Shown one piece after another: positions 7,998-17,041 of a DNA stretch of 56,746 bases (its first letter is position 1; each line of letters begins with the position of its first letter). The position numbers were made by a program, and so were the translations under genes. The stretch is from an uncultured Nodularia sp. GTDB taxonomy: Bacteria; Cyanobacteriota; Cyanobacteriia; Cyanobacteriales; Nostocaceae. The notes under the pieces were generated by a model that saw only the letters and a list, made by a program, of their open reading frames with translations, did not search any database and was not told the DNA's origin. The DNA is taken from contig CAIWDD010000035.1 in the NCBI GenBank assembly GCA_903911355.1, positions 1 to 56,746 of the forward strand. The letters are read 5' to 3'.

Positions 7998-9794
7998 TTA
8001 ATACTTACCAGGATACTTGCGTTTAAAGTAGTCTTCTAGAATTTCTAAAACCATCGGAGCTGCAAGACTACCACCACCACCGCCAGAATGTTCAGTAAAA
8101 GCAACGATGACGATTTCCGGTTGATCTGCGGGAGCGTAAGCACCAAACCAAGCGTGATTTTTTTTCACCCGATTTTGCCATGCTTCAGCTGTACCGGTTT
8201 TACCAGCGACGGGAGGGAGTGTAGGCTTGTTTAAAACTTGAGCAGTACCGTGAGTAATCACCTTCCTTAATCCATCATGGAGAATTTGAATGGTTGTCGG
8301 CTTCATTTTGATAGGTTTTCGCCAGTTTGCAGCTGGTTGATTATCTTTGAGTAAATGGGGCTGGACTCGGTAGCCACCATTAGCCGGAACTGCAAACATG
8401 ACCGCAACTTGTAAAGGACTACTTAATAAAGCACCTTGGCCGATTGACATATTCACCGTATCCCCCACAGTCCAAGGCATATTTCGATGCTTGCGTTTCC
8501 AGTCGTCATCTGGGACTAAACCCCTGGTTTCTTCGGCAGCAAAATCAAAGCCAGTTTTTTCACCAAATCCAAATTTACGAGTCCATTCAATTAAAGTGGG
8601 TCCACCCACTGCTTGAGCAATTTGGTAAAAGAAAGTATCACTACTCCATTGGATTGCACCCACAAAACCTAAAGGTCCGAATCCGGCGTGGTTCCATTCA
8701 CCAAATGTGATACCACCAATAGTTAAAGAACCGTAGGTTTGGAGTATGGTTTTGGGAGAAAATTTACCCGATTCCAATCCTGCGGCTGTAGTGACAATTT
8801 TGAAGGTACTGGCGGGAGGAAAAGCACTCAGAGCGCGATTTACTAAAGGATGGTTGGCACCTTGGACAGATTCCCAGTCTTTTTGCGAAAGTTTTTGTTT
8901 AGAGAAGATATTGGGGTCAAAGGTGGGGCGAGATACCATGGCTAAGACCTCGCCATTGTTGGGATCAAGTGCTACAATTGCACCATTATACTTGCCTAAA
9001 GCTTTGTTTGCCGCTATTTGCAGATTTAAATCTATAGTTAAATTTAAATCACTACCCGACTTTGCTGCTTTTTCTCCCAACACTCGAACCGGACGACCGG
9101 CGCGGTCTACTTCTACTTGCTGACCGCCCCATTCACCCCGCAGAGTATTTTCGTAAACCTTTTCAGTCCCCATCTGACCAATGACATCTCCTAATCGATA
9201 GCCTAACTCCCGCTTCCGTTCTAGCTGTTCGGCAGTTAATTCTCGTGTATAGCCCAGGACATGGGCTAATTCCTGACCATGGGGGTAGTAGCGAACCGCT
9301 TCCGTATGTATTTCTACGCCTTTGAGTTCCTTGTGATACTCTTTGAGGGCAGTTAGTTGGGCTTCATTCAGGTCACGAGCAATGGGAATTAGTGAAGAAG
9401 AGTTGGGTCCAGCCTCTTGTAATTTTTTTTCTATTTCTTCCTGGGGGATATTCAGAATTTTCTCTAAACGTGAACCGACAACAGACCAACCAGATTTTCT
9501 CTGGGCCATTGGCCACAAGTATACAGAACGAGGGTAACGAGTACTAGCCAAAACCTTGCCATGTCGGTCAAAAATATTACCCCTTACTGGTTGTTTGGGA
9601 ATGATCCGCACCCGGTTAGCTTCTGCTCTAGTTCGATGGTTTGTTCCTTCAACAATTTGCAACTGTGCTAACCGCACACATACTATACTTGTCATTAAGA
9701 GGGTGAATGCAATTAAAAATATGGGCTGAAAATCTCGTCCAACCGTACGTGTATTATTTTTTAGGGGGAGTCGGGATGGCTGCAATAAAGTCAT
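7998..9794 (-). CDS. mrdA: Penicillin-binding protein 2 (elongation transpeptidase)
   Basis: About 598 residues from ATG 9794 (a TTG lies five codons earlier). A single N-terminal membrane segment (FQPIFLIAFTLLMTSIVCV) is followed by the PBP dimerisation domain with RGNIFDRHG, and a transpeptidase domain with the three active-site motifs: PPASTFK (S-x-x-K), SSD in the second motif position, and KTGTAE. PBP2 cross-links peptidoglycan during lateral growth, working with RodA and MreBCD. No rodA or mreBCD lies in the window. Immediately downstream, 15 bp away, lies a truncated esterase gene, so the region after the stop has been rearranged. Confidence 0.93.
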   Translation of the reverse strand: MTLLQPSRLPLKNNTRTVGRDFQPIFLIAFTLLMTSIVCVRLAQLQIVEGTNHRTRAEANRVRIIPKQPVRGNIFDRHGKVLASTRYPRSVYLWPMAQRKSGWSVVGSRLEKILNIPQEEIEKKLQEAGPNSSSLIPIARDLNEAQLTALKEYHKELKGVEIHTEAVRYYPHGQELAHVLGYTRELTAEQLERKRELGYRLGDVIGQMGTEKVYENTLRGEWGGQQVEVDRAGRPVRVLGEKAAKSGSDLNLTIDLNLQIAANKALGKYNGAIVALDPNNGEVLAMVSRPTFDPNIFSKQKLSQKDWESVQGANHPLVNRALSAFPPASTFKIVTTAAGLESGKFSPKTILQTYGSLTIGGITFGEWNHAGFGPLGFVGAIQWSSDTFFYQIAQAVGGPTLIEWTRKFGFGEKTGFDFAAEETRGLVPDDDWKRKHRNMPWTVGDTVNMSIGQGALLSSPLQVAVMFAVPANGGYRVQPHLLKDNQPAANWRKPIKMKPTTIQILHDGLRKVITHGTAQVLNKPTLPPVAGKTGTAEAWQNRVKKNHAWFGAYAPADQPEIVIVAFTEHSGGGGGSLAAPMVLEILEDYFKRKYPGKY

Positions 9795-10073
9795 AACACC
9801 CAGTTTCAATAGTCTACATTAATTGACACATTAACACTTTCCAGCCTCAAGACACCACCTCAACTATGCCGTTCTTTGACACTCCCCACGGTTATACAAT
9901 AGTCGGAGAATCAAACTATCATTGTCTATTTCTACCCGCTTTTAAGTCTCTGTCTTGGGTGTAACAACAATCAGTGCAAAGATAACATAAGTGCTATTTT
10001 TCATAGCATCTTGTCAGATAACCCAGCCCTAAAGGCAGCGGGAGTCTCAAATCAGTGCATTCTACCAGGGATT

Positions 10074-11237
10074 ATGACTCAAACTCTCACCCACAATCAT
10101 GATCAAATCACAAAATCTCAGCCGTTGGACGTTGAACTGCGTTATGTCTTCAAGTTTTTTAACCAGGAACCAGCAGTTAATGGGGTCGATTTGGATATTA
10201 AACAGGGAGAATTCTTAACTATTATCGGTGCTTCTGGTTGTGGTAAGACAACCATACTACGCTTAATAGCTGGGTTGGAGATGACTGATGCTGGTAAGGT
10301 GTTCATTCAGGGACACCAGATGACTAATGTTCCTGCTGATCGCCGACCCGTAAATACTGTTTTTCAAAGCTATGCTTTGTTTCACCATATGAATGTATGG
10401 GATAATGTGGCTTTTGGATTGCGTGTTCACAAAAAACTCTCCAAATCAGAAATCGCCACCAGGGTTAAAGAGGCTTTAATGCTGGTCAAAATCGCAGATT
10501 TGCGATCGCACTTTCCCCGTCAACTCTCTACTGCTCAACAGCAACGGGTAGCTTTAGCCAGAGCTATAGTCAATCGCCCCAGTGTTTTACTGCTAGATGA
10601 ACCTTTGAGAGCTTTAGACTTGAAGCTACGTCAGGAGATGCAGTTGGAACTGTGGAATTTACATAAACATTTAGGACTAACCATGATCATGGTGACACAA
10701 GATCGGCAACAGGCTATGTCTTTGAGCGATCGCATCGCCGTCATGAATCAAGGTAAAATTGAGCAAGTTGGTACTCCACAAGAAATTTACGAACATCCCC
10801 AAACCCCCTTTGTTGCTGATTTTATTGGGGATAATAATTTATTTACTGGTAAAATCATTTATGTAGATTCTTCATCAATAGAAGTTGAGACCACAACGGG
10901 ACTGAAAATTACGGTTGACCGCACAGAAAAAACACCAAGTGAATTATCACAAACCGTAGTGGTGAGCGTCCGTCCCGAAAAAATCCAACTTTCCCTTTAT
11001 CGGCCAAGTATATTCACTAACTGTTTTCCAGGACGGCTGAATCAGGTTATGTATTTAGGAACCCACCTTGGTTATATTGTGGATTTGCAAAATGGTATCA
11101 GTATCAATATTTTCCAGCCGAATACTTTTGGCAGTTTACCAGAGCGTGACATACCTATTTATGCTTGGTGGATGAAAAGTGACTGTATAGCTTTCAGGAA
11201 TTGTACTGATGTCCGTGGAGGTTGGAAGAAGTCTTAG
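10074..11237 (+). CDS. potA: Orphan PotA/CysA-type ABC ATPase with degenerate signature and H-loop
   Basis: 387 residues from ATG 10074. The fold is that of a spermidine/putrescine-type importer ATPase with a C-terminal TOBE region (VVVSVRPEKIQLS). Walker A (GASGCGKTT), Q-loop (VFQSYALF) and Walker B with Glu (LLLDEP) are intact. The ABC signature, normally LSGGQQQR, reads LSTAQQQR, and the H-loop, normally MVTHD, reads MVTQD, so the switch histidine is Gln. Both changes are expected to impair ATP hydrolysis. No permease (potB, potC) or binding-protein gene adjoins it. It may be a decaying gene or an ATPase reused for regulation; decay is more likely. Confidence 0.85.
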   Translation: MTQTLTHNHDQITKSQPLDVELRYVFKFFNQEPAVNGVDLDIKQGEFLTIIGASGCGKTTILRLIAGLEMTDAGKVFIQGHQMTNVPADRRPVNTVFQSYALFHHMNVWDNVAFGLRVHKKLSKSEIATRVKEALMLVKIADLRSHFPRQLSTAQQQRVALARAIVNRPSVLLLDEPLRALDLKLRQEMQLELWNLHKHLGLTMIMVTQDRQQAMSLSDRIAVMNQGKIEQVGTPQEIYEHPQTPFVADFIGDNNLFTGKIIYVDSSSIEVETTTGLKITVDRTEKTPSELSQTVVVSVRPEKIQLSLYRPSIFTNCFPGRLNQVMYLGTHLGYIVDLQNGISINIFQPNTFGSLPERDIPIYAWWMKSDCIAFRNCTDVRGGWKKS

Positions 11238-11423
11238 CTAACGGTCCGTAAGAAATCTGGAATTTTGGCGGTTGCTGAGTTATGGATCATGGTTGGTAAT
11301 TTTGGCTTTTATATTCAAACTCAGCAGCCCCAATGACTTTACTTACAGGTATTGTCAGGTAAATCAACCACATTTTTCAGTCTGATGCCAAGACGCAAAG
11401 CACATGAAACTTTTTGCAAGTAT

Positions 11424-11936
11424 CTATACTGTCTCTGGCATTTTTGTGTTACTAGGAATACGTCCCTGTACAATCAACATTGAGCAAGGAGCATGATGTA
11501 GTGCATAATTACTGACACTACCTAGCAAGAACTCACTGATGCCAGTACGACCCCGACGACCAACTATGATTAAGTCGGCGGGCAAATTACGAGCCACTTC
11601 ACAAATTATCCTACCAGCATCACCGAGATTTTGGGTAAACCCTGCTTTTACACCGGCATTAGTTGCTCTATCACTGAGCGATCGCAACCAGTCTAGTCTC
11701 TGTTTTTTTAGTTCTTCCCACTCTCGCATATAACTCTCAATAGGTGCGGTTTGCACAGATGGATATATGGTATCTGGTTGTGTAAATACAGGGCTGAGAT
11801 AGGGGTCTTCTAATGGGGATAGTACGTGTAACAACATGAGTTCCGCATCAGAGGCTTTTGCTAAAAATACACCTTGTTCAAAGACATATTGACTCGTTTC
11901 TGATTGATCCACAGCTACCAAGATTTTCTGATACAT
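11424..11936 (-). CDS. Universal stress protein, UspA family
   Basis: 170 residues, a single Usp domain. The N-terminus KILVAVDQSETS and the C-terminal nucleotide-binding motif GRRGRTGISEFLLGSVSNY (pattern G-2x-G-9x-G-S) match ATP-binding members of the family. An insertion around residues 45-75 is rich in proline, a common variable loop. Such proteins are cytoplasmic and bind ATP during stress; the specific signal is not readable. The gene is monocistronic between the PotA-like gene and coaE. Confidence 0.9.
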   Translation of the reverse strand: MYQKILVAVDQSETSQYVFEQGVFLAKASDAELMLLHVLSPLEDPYLSPVFTQPDTIYPSVQTAPIESYMREWEELKKQRLDWLRSLSDRATNAGVKAGFTQNLGDAGRIICEVARNLPADLIIVGRRGRTGISEFLLGSVSNYALHHAPCSMLIVQGRIPSNTKMPETV

Positions 11937-12031
11937 ACTTCACATTCCTGACTATAATTAACTCATCCTAATTGTAGTTTCTTATATCCAGTACAAAAGT
12001 TTAAAATTATTGTCATTTTTCCAGCCCTATA

Positions 12032-12634
12032 TTATAGCTTATTTGTGGTAGTCATAGCCAAAGCAATATCCACCTGTTTGCACACAGATGCTAGGGTGGA
12101 AGAGTTATCTAACACCACATTTGCACGCGCTGCTTTTTCTTCTAGAGATAACTGGCTATTAATGCGGGTTTGGGCTTGTTCTGGAGTTAAATTATTTCTC
12201 TGCATTAGTCTTTGCAGTTGCTGTGATTCCGAACACCGCACAACCCAGATTTCTGTGACTAAATCAGTCATCTCAGCTTCAAATAACAAAGGGATAACTA
12301 ACACCAATGTTGGTGATGGTGATTTGTCCATGGCTTCCTGAAAGCGATGGATTACATAAGGATGTATCAAACTTTCTACCCACTGGCGTTCATCTTCCTG
12401 TGTAAAGATAATTGCACCCAGTTGTTCTCGATTCAGGCTACCATCTGGGAGTAAAATTTCTTGGCCATAACGTCCGGCGATCGCCCGGAGAATGGGTGAA
12501 CCTATAGCTACAGCATCCCTAGCATAAATATCTGCATCAAAAATAGGTATATTCTTAGCCGTAGCCAAATAATTGGCAACAATGGTTTTACCTGTAGCAA
12601 TACCCCCAGTCAAGCCAATGATGCGTTTAACCAT
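12032..12634 (-). CDS. coaE: Dephospho-CoA kinase
   Basis: 200 residues from ATG 12634; a TTG nine codons earlier is less likely. The P-loop GLTGGIATGKT, the Asp-containing FDADIYARDAV segment, and the lid region with QLQRLMQRNNLTPEQAQTR are all characteristic of CoaE. The enzyme phosphorylates the ribose 3'-OH of dephospho-CoA, the last step of coenzyme A synthesis, in the cytoplasm. Length agrees with the family (about 200). It is divergent from the phosphatase gene, separated by about 120 bp. Confidence 0.93.
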   Translation of the reverse strand: MVKRIIGLTGGIATGKTIVANYLATAKNIPIFDADIYARDAVAIGSPILRAIAGRYGQEILLPDGSLNREQLGAIIFTQEDERQWVESLIHPYVIHRFQEAMDKSPSPTLVLVIPLLFEAEMTDLVTEIWVVRCSESQQLQRLMQRNNLTPEQAQTRINSQLSLEEKAARANVVLDNSSTLASVCKQVDIALAMTTTNKL

Positions 12635-12756
12635 AAGTGATTTTAACTTCAAAGCCGGCAATTCAACTAAGATTAAACTATACTTGACTAAATGTTCTTT
12701 CTTAGTCTTTGCGGAAACCAGACAACTCAGTCAAACTCTTGAGAGATTCAGAGCCG

Positions 12757-13515
12757 ATGATCGAAACTAGCCAACGTCGAATTGTTATTGGAGATGTGCA
12801 TGGACACTACGATGGGTTGATCAAATTAATGGAGTTTATCGCCCCCACATCAGAAGATCAAGTTTATTTTCTGGGAGACTTAATTGACCGCGGTCCTAAA
12901 AGCTCACATGTGGTTAATTTTGTCAAGGAAAATAATTATGGTTGTCTACTGGGAAATCATGAACAGATGTTTTTCAAGATTGTCACCGGTGATCACATTT
13001 CTACATCAGCAATGCAAGCATGGCTGTATGGTGGAGGTCAAGCAACTATAGCCAGTTACGAAAAAGGTACTATTCCTAAACAGCATTTGGAATGGTTGGA
13101 ATCTTTACCCCTGTACCTGGATTTGGGGGACATTTGGCTGACTCATGCTGGGGTTGACCCGGAGCTACCTTTAGCCGCACAAACAGCCGAGCAGTTTTGC
13201 TGGATACGCGACCAATTTCACAGCATTGAACAGCCCTACTTTACTGATAAACTGATTATCATCGGTCATACCATTACCTTCACTTTACCAGGAGTTACCC
13301 CTGGTCAACTGGCACAAGGTCACGGATGGCTCAATATAGATACTGGTGCTTATCATCCCCGTAGTGGCTGGTTGACTGGATTAGACGCTACAAATAACAT
13401 AATTTATCAAGTCAACATTTTTAATAATTCTCTGCGAACCTTACCCTTAGCAGAAGGGGTGGTCATGGTTCAACCTGGTAAAATAGCCACTCGCCGCCAT
13501 AAGCAGCGAGCCTAG
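12757..13515 (+). CDS. Metallophosphoesterase, serine/threonine phosphatase (PP2A/ApaH) type
   Basis: 252 residues from ATG 12757 (an upstream ATG at 12709 in the same frame adds 16 polar residues). The three metal-binding motifs of calcineurin-like phosphoesterases are present and in order: GDVHGHYDG, GDLIDRGP and GNHE, followed by a later THAG and GHT segment. Related proteins act on phosphoserine/threonine or on diadenosine polyphosphates; the substrate is not decided by sequence. Soluble. Divergent from coaE and convergent with the M48 peptidase gene. Confidence 0.87.
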   Translation: MIETSQRRIVIGDVHGHYDGLIKLMEFIAPTSEDQVYFLGDLIDRGPKSSHVVNFVKENNYGCLLGNHEQMFFKIVTGDHISTSAMQAWLYGGGQATIASYEKGTIPKQHLEWLESLPLYLDLGDIWLTHAGVDPELPLAAQTAEQFCWIRDQFHSIEQPYFTDKLIIIGHTITFTLPGVTPGQLAQGHGWLNIDTGAYHPRSGWLTGLDATNNIIYQVNIFNNSLRTLPLAEGVVMVQPGKIATRRHKQRA

Positions 13516-13534
13516 TTGATAATTGACATTTTTA

Positions 13535-14392
13535 CTAAAGTATGCTGCGGATTTGGGCGCGATAAGCAGCATGATTTAATCCGTCACCCTGATTGCTAGG
13601 TTGGGCATTAATAGAACTTTGGAGGGCATTAATGCGATCGCCTGTACCGGGATGAGTACTTAAAAATGTCGGTACAGACCCGCCACTTTCCATCAGCTTT
13701 TCCATAAAGGAAACCATCGCCGAGGGGGCATAACCAGCCGCTGTCAGAGCTCGTAACCCTCTGTTATCGGCATCAAATTCATCTTGACGACTGCGGGGAC
13801 GGTTGAGTGCCAGTTCTATACCAATTTCCACGGCGGTATTACGATCTAAACCTGCGGCTGAAACTAGACCACTAGCGATGGTGCTTTGGCGCATCTGTTT
13901 GACTAAGTGCCTACCGCCAATGTGACCAATTTCATGAGCAATTACACTGGCTAATTGCCCTTCATTATCTGCGGCTTTGATTAAACCTGTATGGATATAT
14001 ACAAAACCCCCCAAAGTAGCAAAGGCATTGATGGTGTTATCCTCAACTACTTGAAAGGTGAAGGGAAGCTGAGGGCGATCGCTATTAGCTACCAAGCGCC
14101 GGCCAATTTGTTCCACATATTGATTAATTTGAGAATTGCGGCTAAAGCGAATATTACTACTGCGTAACTGCTGATTCATCTGCCGACCCAGATCCACTTC
14201 CTGAGCATCAGACATATTAGATATCTGAATTACCTGTATTCCCCGGAACAGAAGAGAGCGGATATCAAACGCCCTTCCCGGCATGGGTGTACTTAGGCAC
14301 ACACTCAGAGCAACAACCACGGCAATCAACGGATAAAACCAGCGACGCCGCCACCCATGGTGAGCAAAAAAAGCTTGACAATTCATGATCAT
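13535..14392 (-). CDS. M48 family zinc metallopeptidase (BepA/Oma1-like), secreted
   Basis: 285 residues. An arginine-containing N-terminus is followed by a hydrophobic signal segment (about 20-38) and a signal-peptidase-like GRAF site. The zinc motif HEIGH is at residues 153-157, with the third-ligand glutamate in RQDEFDADNRG around 203-213. Relatives degrade or fold misassembled envelope proteins. No TPR domain follows, so this is the short form. The gene may start at ATG 14392 or at the ATG two codons later. It is divergent from the DUF4330 gene. Confidence 0.88.
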   Translation of the reverse strand: MIMNCQAFFAHHGWRRRWFYPLIAVVVALSVCLSTPMPGRAFDIRSLLFRGIQVIQISNMSDAQEVDLGRQMNQQLRSSNIRFSRNSQINQYVEQIGRRLVANSDRPQLPFTFQVVEDNTINAFATLGGFVYIHTGLIKAADNEGQLASVIAHEIGHIGGRHLVKQMRQSTIASGLVSAAGLDRNTAVEIGIELALNRPRSRQDEFDADNRGLRALTAAGYAPSAMVSFMEKLMESGGSVPTFLSTHPGTGDRINALQSSINAQPSNQGDGLNHAAYRAQIRSIL

Positions 14393-14528
14393 TAACTGTA
14401 ATGCAATAAATAACAGGACGAACTTATCCCCCTATAAGTTGCACCTGAGCCTATAAACAAAGCTAGGGTTAGTAGCTAGTATAATTCTCAGTATTCTCCT
14501 CATAAATGATCTCATAGGAAAAGTTCTG

Positions 14529-15059
14529 ATGACTATTTTAGATTCCAAAGGACGATTGTTTGGTAAAGTCAACTTACTTGATTTAGGGGCTGCACTAGTA
14601 ATAATACTAGTCATATTTGGTATATTTATTTTTCCTGGAACCACCGGTTCGGTTGCCCAAGTCGGCACCAAAACCGTACCCATTGAAGTTGACTTAGCCG
14701 TTCGCGGTTTAAATGTACGCGACCCTCAACGTTTATTTGAGGCCGGATTCACCAAAGGGGGTAAAACTAACGTCATTATTCGGAATCAACCCTACGGTCA
14801 GATTAGCATCAAATCCGTGGAACTACTACCGAGAACCCTGACAGTTTCCCAACCTGATGGATCTGTGAAAGAATTACCAGATCCTAGAACTAATAACTTT
14901 AGTACAGATATGCTTTTAACCCTAGAAGGTAAAGCCCAAATTACTGATACTGGACCAGTATTAGGTAATAGCAAAGTTAAAATAGGTACAACCTTTGAAT
15001 TAGAAGGTTTTAACTATAACTTTAATTCTACAGTGATAGATGTCAGAGTCAAAGGTTAA
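14529..15059 (+). CDS. DUF4330 family membrane-anchored protein
   Basis: 176 residues with one N-terminal membrane segment (about 18-37, LGAALVIILVIFGIFIF) and a beta-rich exported part. The opening MTILDSKGRLFGKVNLLDLG is the family hallmark of DUF4330, widespread in cyanobacteria and also in Gram-positive bacteria. The function is unknown; the architecture suggests an inner-membrane protein facing the periplasm. It is convergent with the hydrolase gene, with an inverted repeat between them. Confidence 0.85.
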   Translation: MTILDSKGRLFGKVNLLDLGAALVIILVIFGIFIFPGTTGSVAQVGTKTVPIEVDLAVRGLNVRDPQRLFEAGFTKGGKTNVIIRNQPYGQISIKSVELLPRTLTVSQPDGSVKELPDPRTNNFSTDMLLTLEGKAQITDTGPVLGNSKVKIGTTFELEGFNYNFNSTVIDVRVKG

Positions 15060-15066
15060 CGGGAAC

Positions 15067-15088
15067 ATCTCCCGCTAAAGCGGGAGAT
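15067..15088. terminator. Hairpin between convergent genes (candidate bidirectional terminator)
   Basis: ATCTCCCGCT (15067-15076) and AGCGGGAGAT (15079-15088) form a perfect 10-bp inverted repeat. It begins 8 bp after the DUF4330 stop and lies 54 bp from the end of the convergent hydrolase gene. No T-run of five or more follows on either strand, so the terminator reading rests on position and stem strength. Confidence 0.5.
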
Positions 15089-15141
15089 AATACAGCACTT
15101 TTCATCTGAGTAGGTACAAAAGCGGGCAAGATGGCCATGAA

Positions 15142-16035
15142 CTAATTCAACAAAGTGAAAAACCGCCGAATTAATCCAATAGTCACCGCGGGTACTTCTA
15201 ACTGGGGCGTTAATCCCACATTCTCTAAGGGCTGAAATACTCTGATAGCTTGGGGATTCTTCTGCGCCAGACGACGACCAATTTCCGGTCCGGTGAATTG
15301 GGATTTTTGCCCCCAAATAATCCCAGTAGGAGTCGTCAACTGTTGAATATAAAGGGACAAATCAAAACATAAGTCACCACGGACAAAAGACAGAGCTGCA
15401 TATTCAGCATTTGGTTGTTGGGCAGATTCCAGATAAGCCTCGATAATTTCCTCGTAAATGCGATCAGACTGGGCAAATTGCCTTTGTTCTAAAAAGTTGC
15501 GAATACCCGCACTTGTAGCAATTCCAGTGCTATAAAGTAAGCGATCAATCATGGGAACACTAACTACCTGGGCAAAAATACTGCGAGAGTAGTCTTGACC
15601 AAAATCTGAGAGTCCCGCCGGTGTCACTAGAATTAAAGACCGAAATAAATCAGGATGGGCGATCGCCACTCGAATTGTGAAAGCCGCAGTCAGGGAAGAA
15701 GCGATCACCCTCACAGGTCCTGTACAAGTTTGCTGTAAAAACTCCCGAATCGTCGTCAGATAATCATCAATCATATAGTTTCGGGCTGGATGCTCAGACC
15801 TACCCCAACCGATTAAATCCGGTGCTAGAATGCGATACTCAGCCGCAAAAGCCGGATAAACCTTTGACCACTCATAAGCAGAAGAACCACCACCAAAGCC
15901 ATGTAAGAAAACTAAAGTTTCCTGCTCATCTGTTGCAGTTCCATTCTGCCAAGGTGAGCTAGTGGCGGTATAATAAACCATCTTACCCAGTGAGGTCATT
16001 ATGGAGCGTTGCTCAAATCCCTGTGGTTGAAACAT
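15142..16035 (-). CDS. Alpha/beta hydrolase with atypical nucleophile elbow
   Basis: 297 residues. The fold is given by LVFLHGFGGGSSAYEW (oxyanion-hole strand and turn, about 41-56) and DLIGWGRSE (about 73-81). The nucleophile elbow, usually G-x-S-x-G, reads A-S-S-L-T at residues 112-116, so the nucleophile would be Ser114 but both flanking glycines are replaced. Whether the protein is still catalytic depends on this elbow. The substrate is unknown. It is soluble and has no signal peptide. The gene is convergent with the DUF4330 gene. Confidence 0.8.
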   Translation of the reverse strand: MFQPQGFEQRSIMTSLGKMVYYTATSSPWQNGTATDEQETLVFLHGFGGGSSAYEWSKVYPAFAAEYRILAPDLIGWGRSEHPARNYMIDDYLTTIREFLQQTCTGPVRVIASSLTAAFTIRVAIAHPDLFRSLILVTPAGLSDFGQDYSRSIFAQVVSVPMIDRLLYSTGIATSAGIRNFLEQRQFAQSDRIYEEIIEAYLESAQQPNAEYAALSFVRGDLCFDLSLYIQQLTTPTGIIWGQKSQFTGPEIGRRLAQKNPQAIRVFQPLENVGLTPQLEVPAVTIGLIRRFFTLLN

Positions 16036-16227
16036 AAGTATTGATTAGAGTTATGTAATAATCGGATCGCTGGCCTATTGAACCGAGACAGACTACAATT
16101 TTAATGATCACTCAGCCAGTAAATTTAAACCTCTGGCCACCGTCATAAATGATTTTTATGCGTCCTGTGCTATTTTTTTGATAGCTGTCTTAATATTAGA
16201 CAATTTTTTATACACTAGATCAAGACT

Positions 16228-17007
16228 ATGGCAAAGGCTTCATTTTTTATTAAAGTAATTACACAGATACTGCAATGGTTACCTGGAGAGTTGAAAACAA
16301 GCAGCTACAAGCAAGTAAGTTTCCAGGTATTTTCGGGTCCGGGGGGTATTCTGGGCTTTCTGACAATTGTTCTGGCCATGCTGTTGTGGAACTGGAAACT
16401 GCTCTTAGCCCTTGTAGTTGGGGTTGGGGTAATGTTATTAGTTTACTCAATGCAGAAATGGGACTGGCAATTACACTTATCCCATCTGTGGCGGTTATTA
16501 AATAGTCCCAATTCTCGTTTTGCCTTAGCGGTAGGTAGTGGAGGTATTGCCACTGTTAGCACATACATGGCCGCTGCTATCTGGGTTGACTCCAAAAGTT
16601 CTTGGATTGCGACCGGTGCCATTCTCCAAGGTTTAGCAACCTTATTAACTTTAATTTTATTGATGTGGCAAATCCTCAGTTTCCATGGAACACAACAGCA
16701 AAACAACCTTGATCAGTTGTTAGTTAATTTAACAGCAGAAGACCCATTGAAGCGTTTAATTACCATACGGCAAATAACTAAAATTAGCTCTCATCACGGA
16801 ATTGATCGCCAGCAGCACCAAGAAGTCATTCGGTGCTTACAGCTATTACTCAGTCAGGAGCAAGAAACAGTAATTAAAGATGCGGTTTTAGATAGTTTAC
16901 AGGCTTTAGATGGTTTACAACCTCTAGCATCCAGGCCAGTGAAACCTTTGCGCCCTCTATCTAGCAAGTCTCAGGTTCCCGTTTCTTCCTCTGGAAAATT
17001 AGCTTAA
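16228..17007 (+). CDS. Conserved membrane protein with HEAT/armadillo-like C-terminus
   Basis: 259 residues. The first 150 residues contain three to four hydrophobic segments (about 45-75, 100-122 and 127-150). The C-terminal part (about 160-220) is helical with the pattern LLVNLTAEDPLKRLITIRQI and a following helix pair, which resembles one or two HEAT/armadillo repeats. A proline-rich tail ends it. This matches a family in cyanobacteria annotated as armadillo-type fold proteins with unknown function. The IS607-type element begins within about 15 bp of the stop codon but does not appear to truncate the frame. Confidence 0.75.
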   Translation: MAKASFFIKVITQILQWLPGELKTSSYKQVSFQVFSGPGGILGFLTIVLAMLLWNWKLLLALVVGVGVMLLVYSMQKWDWQLHLSHLWRLLNSPNSRFALAVGSGGIATVSTYMAAAIWVDSKSSWIATGAILQGLATLLTLILLMWQILSFHGTQQQNNLDQLLVNLTAEDPLKRLITIRQITKISSHHGIDRQQHQEVIRCLQLLLSQEQETVIKDAVLDSLQALDGLQPLASRPVKPLRPLSSKSQVPVSSSGKLA

Positions 17008-17041
17008 TAGTTGCTAATAATATGGACAAATATCCAAATCA

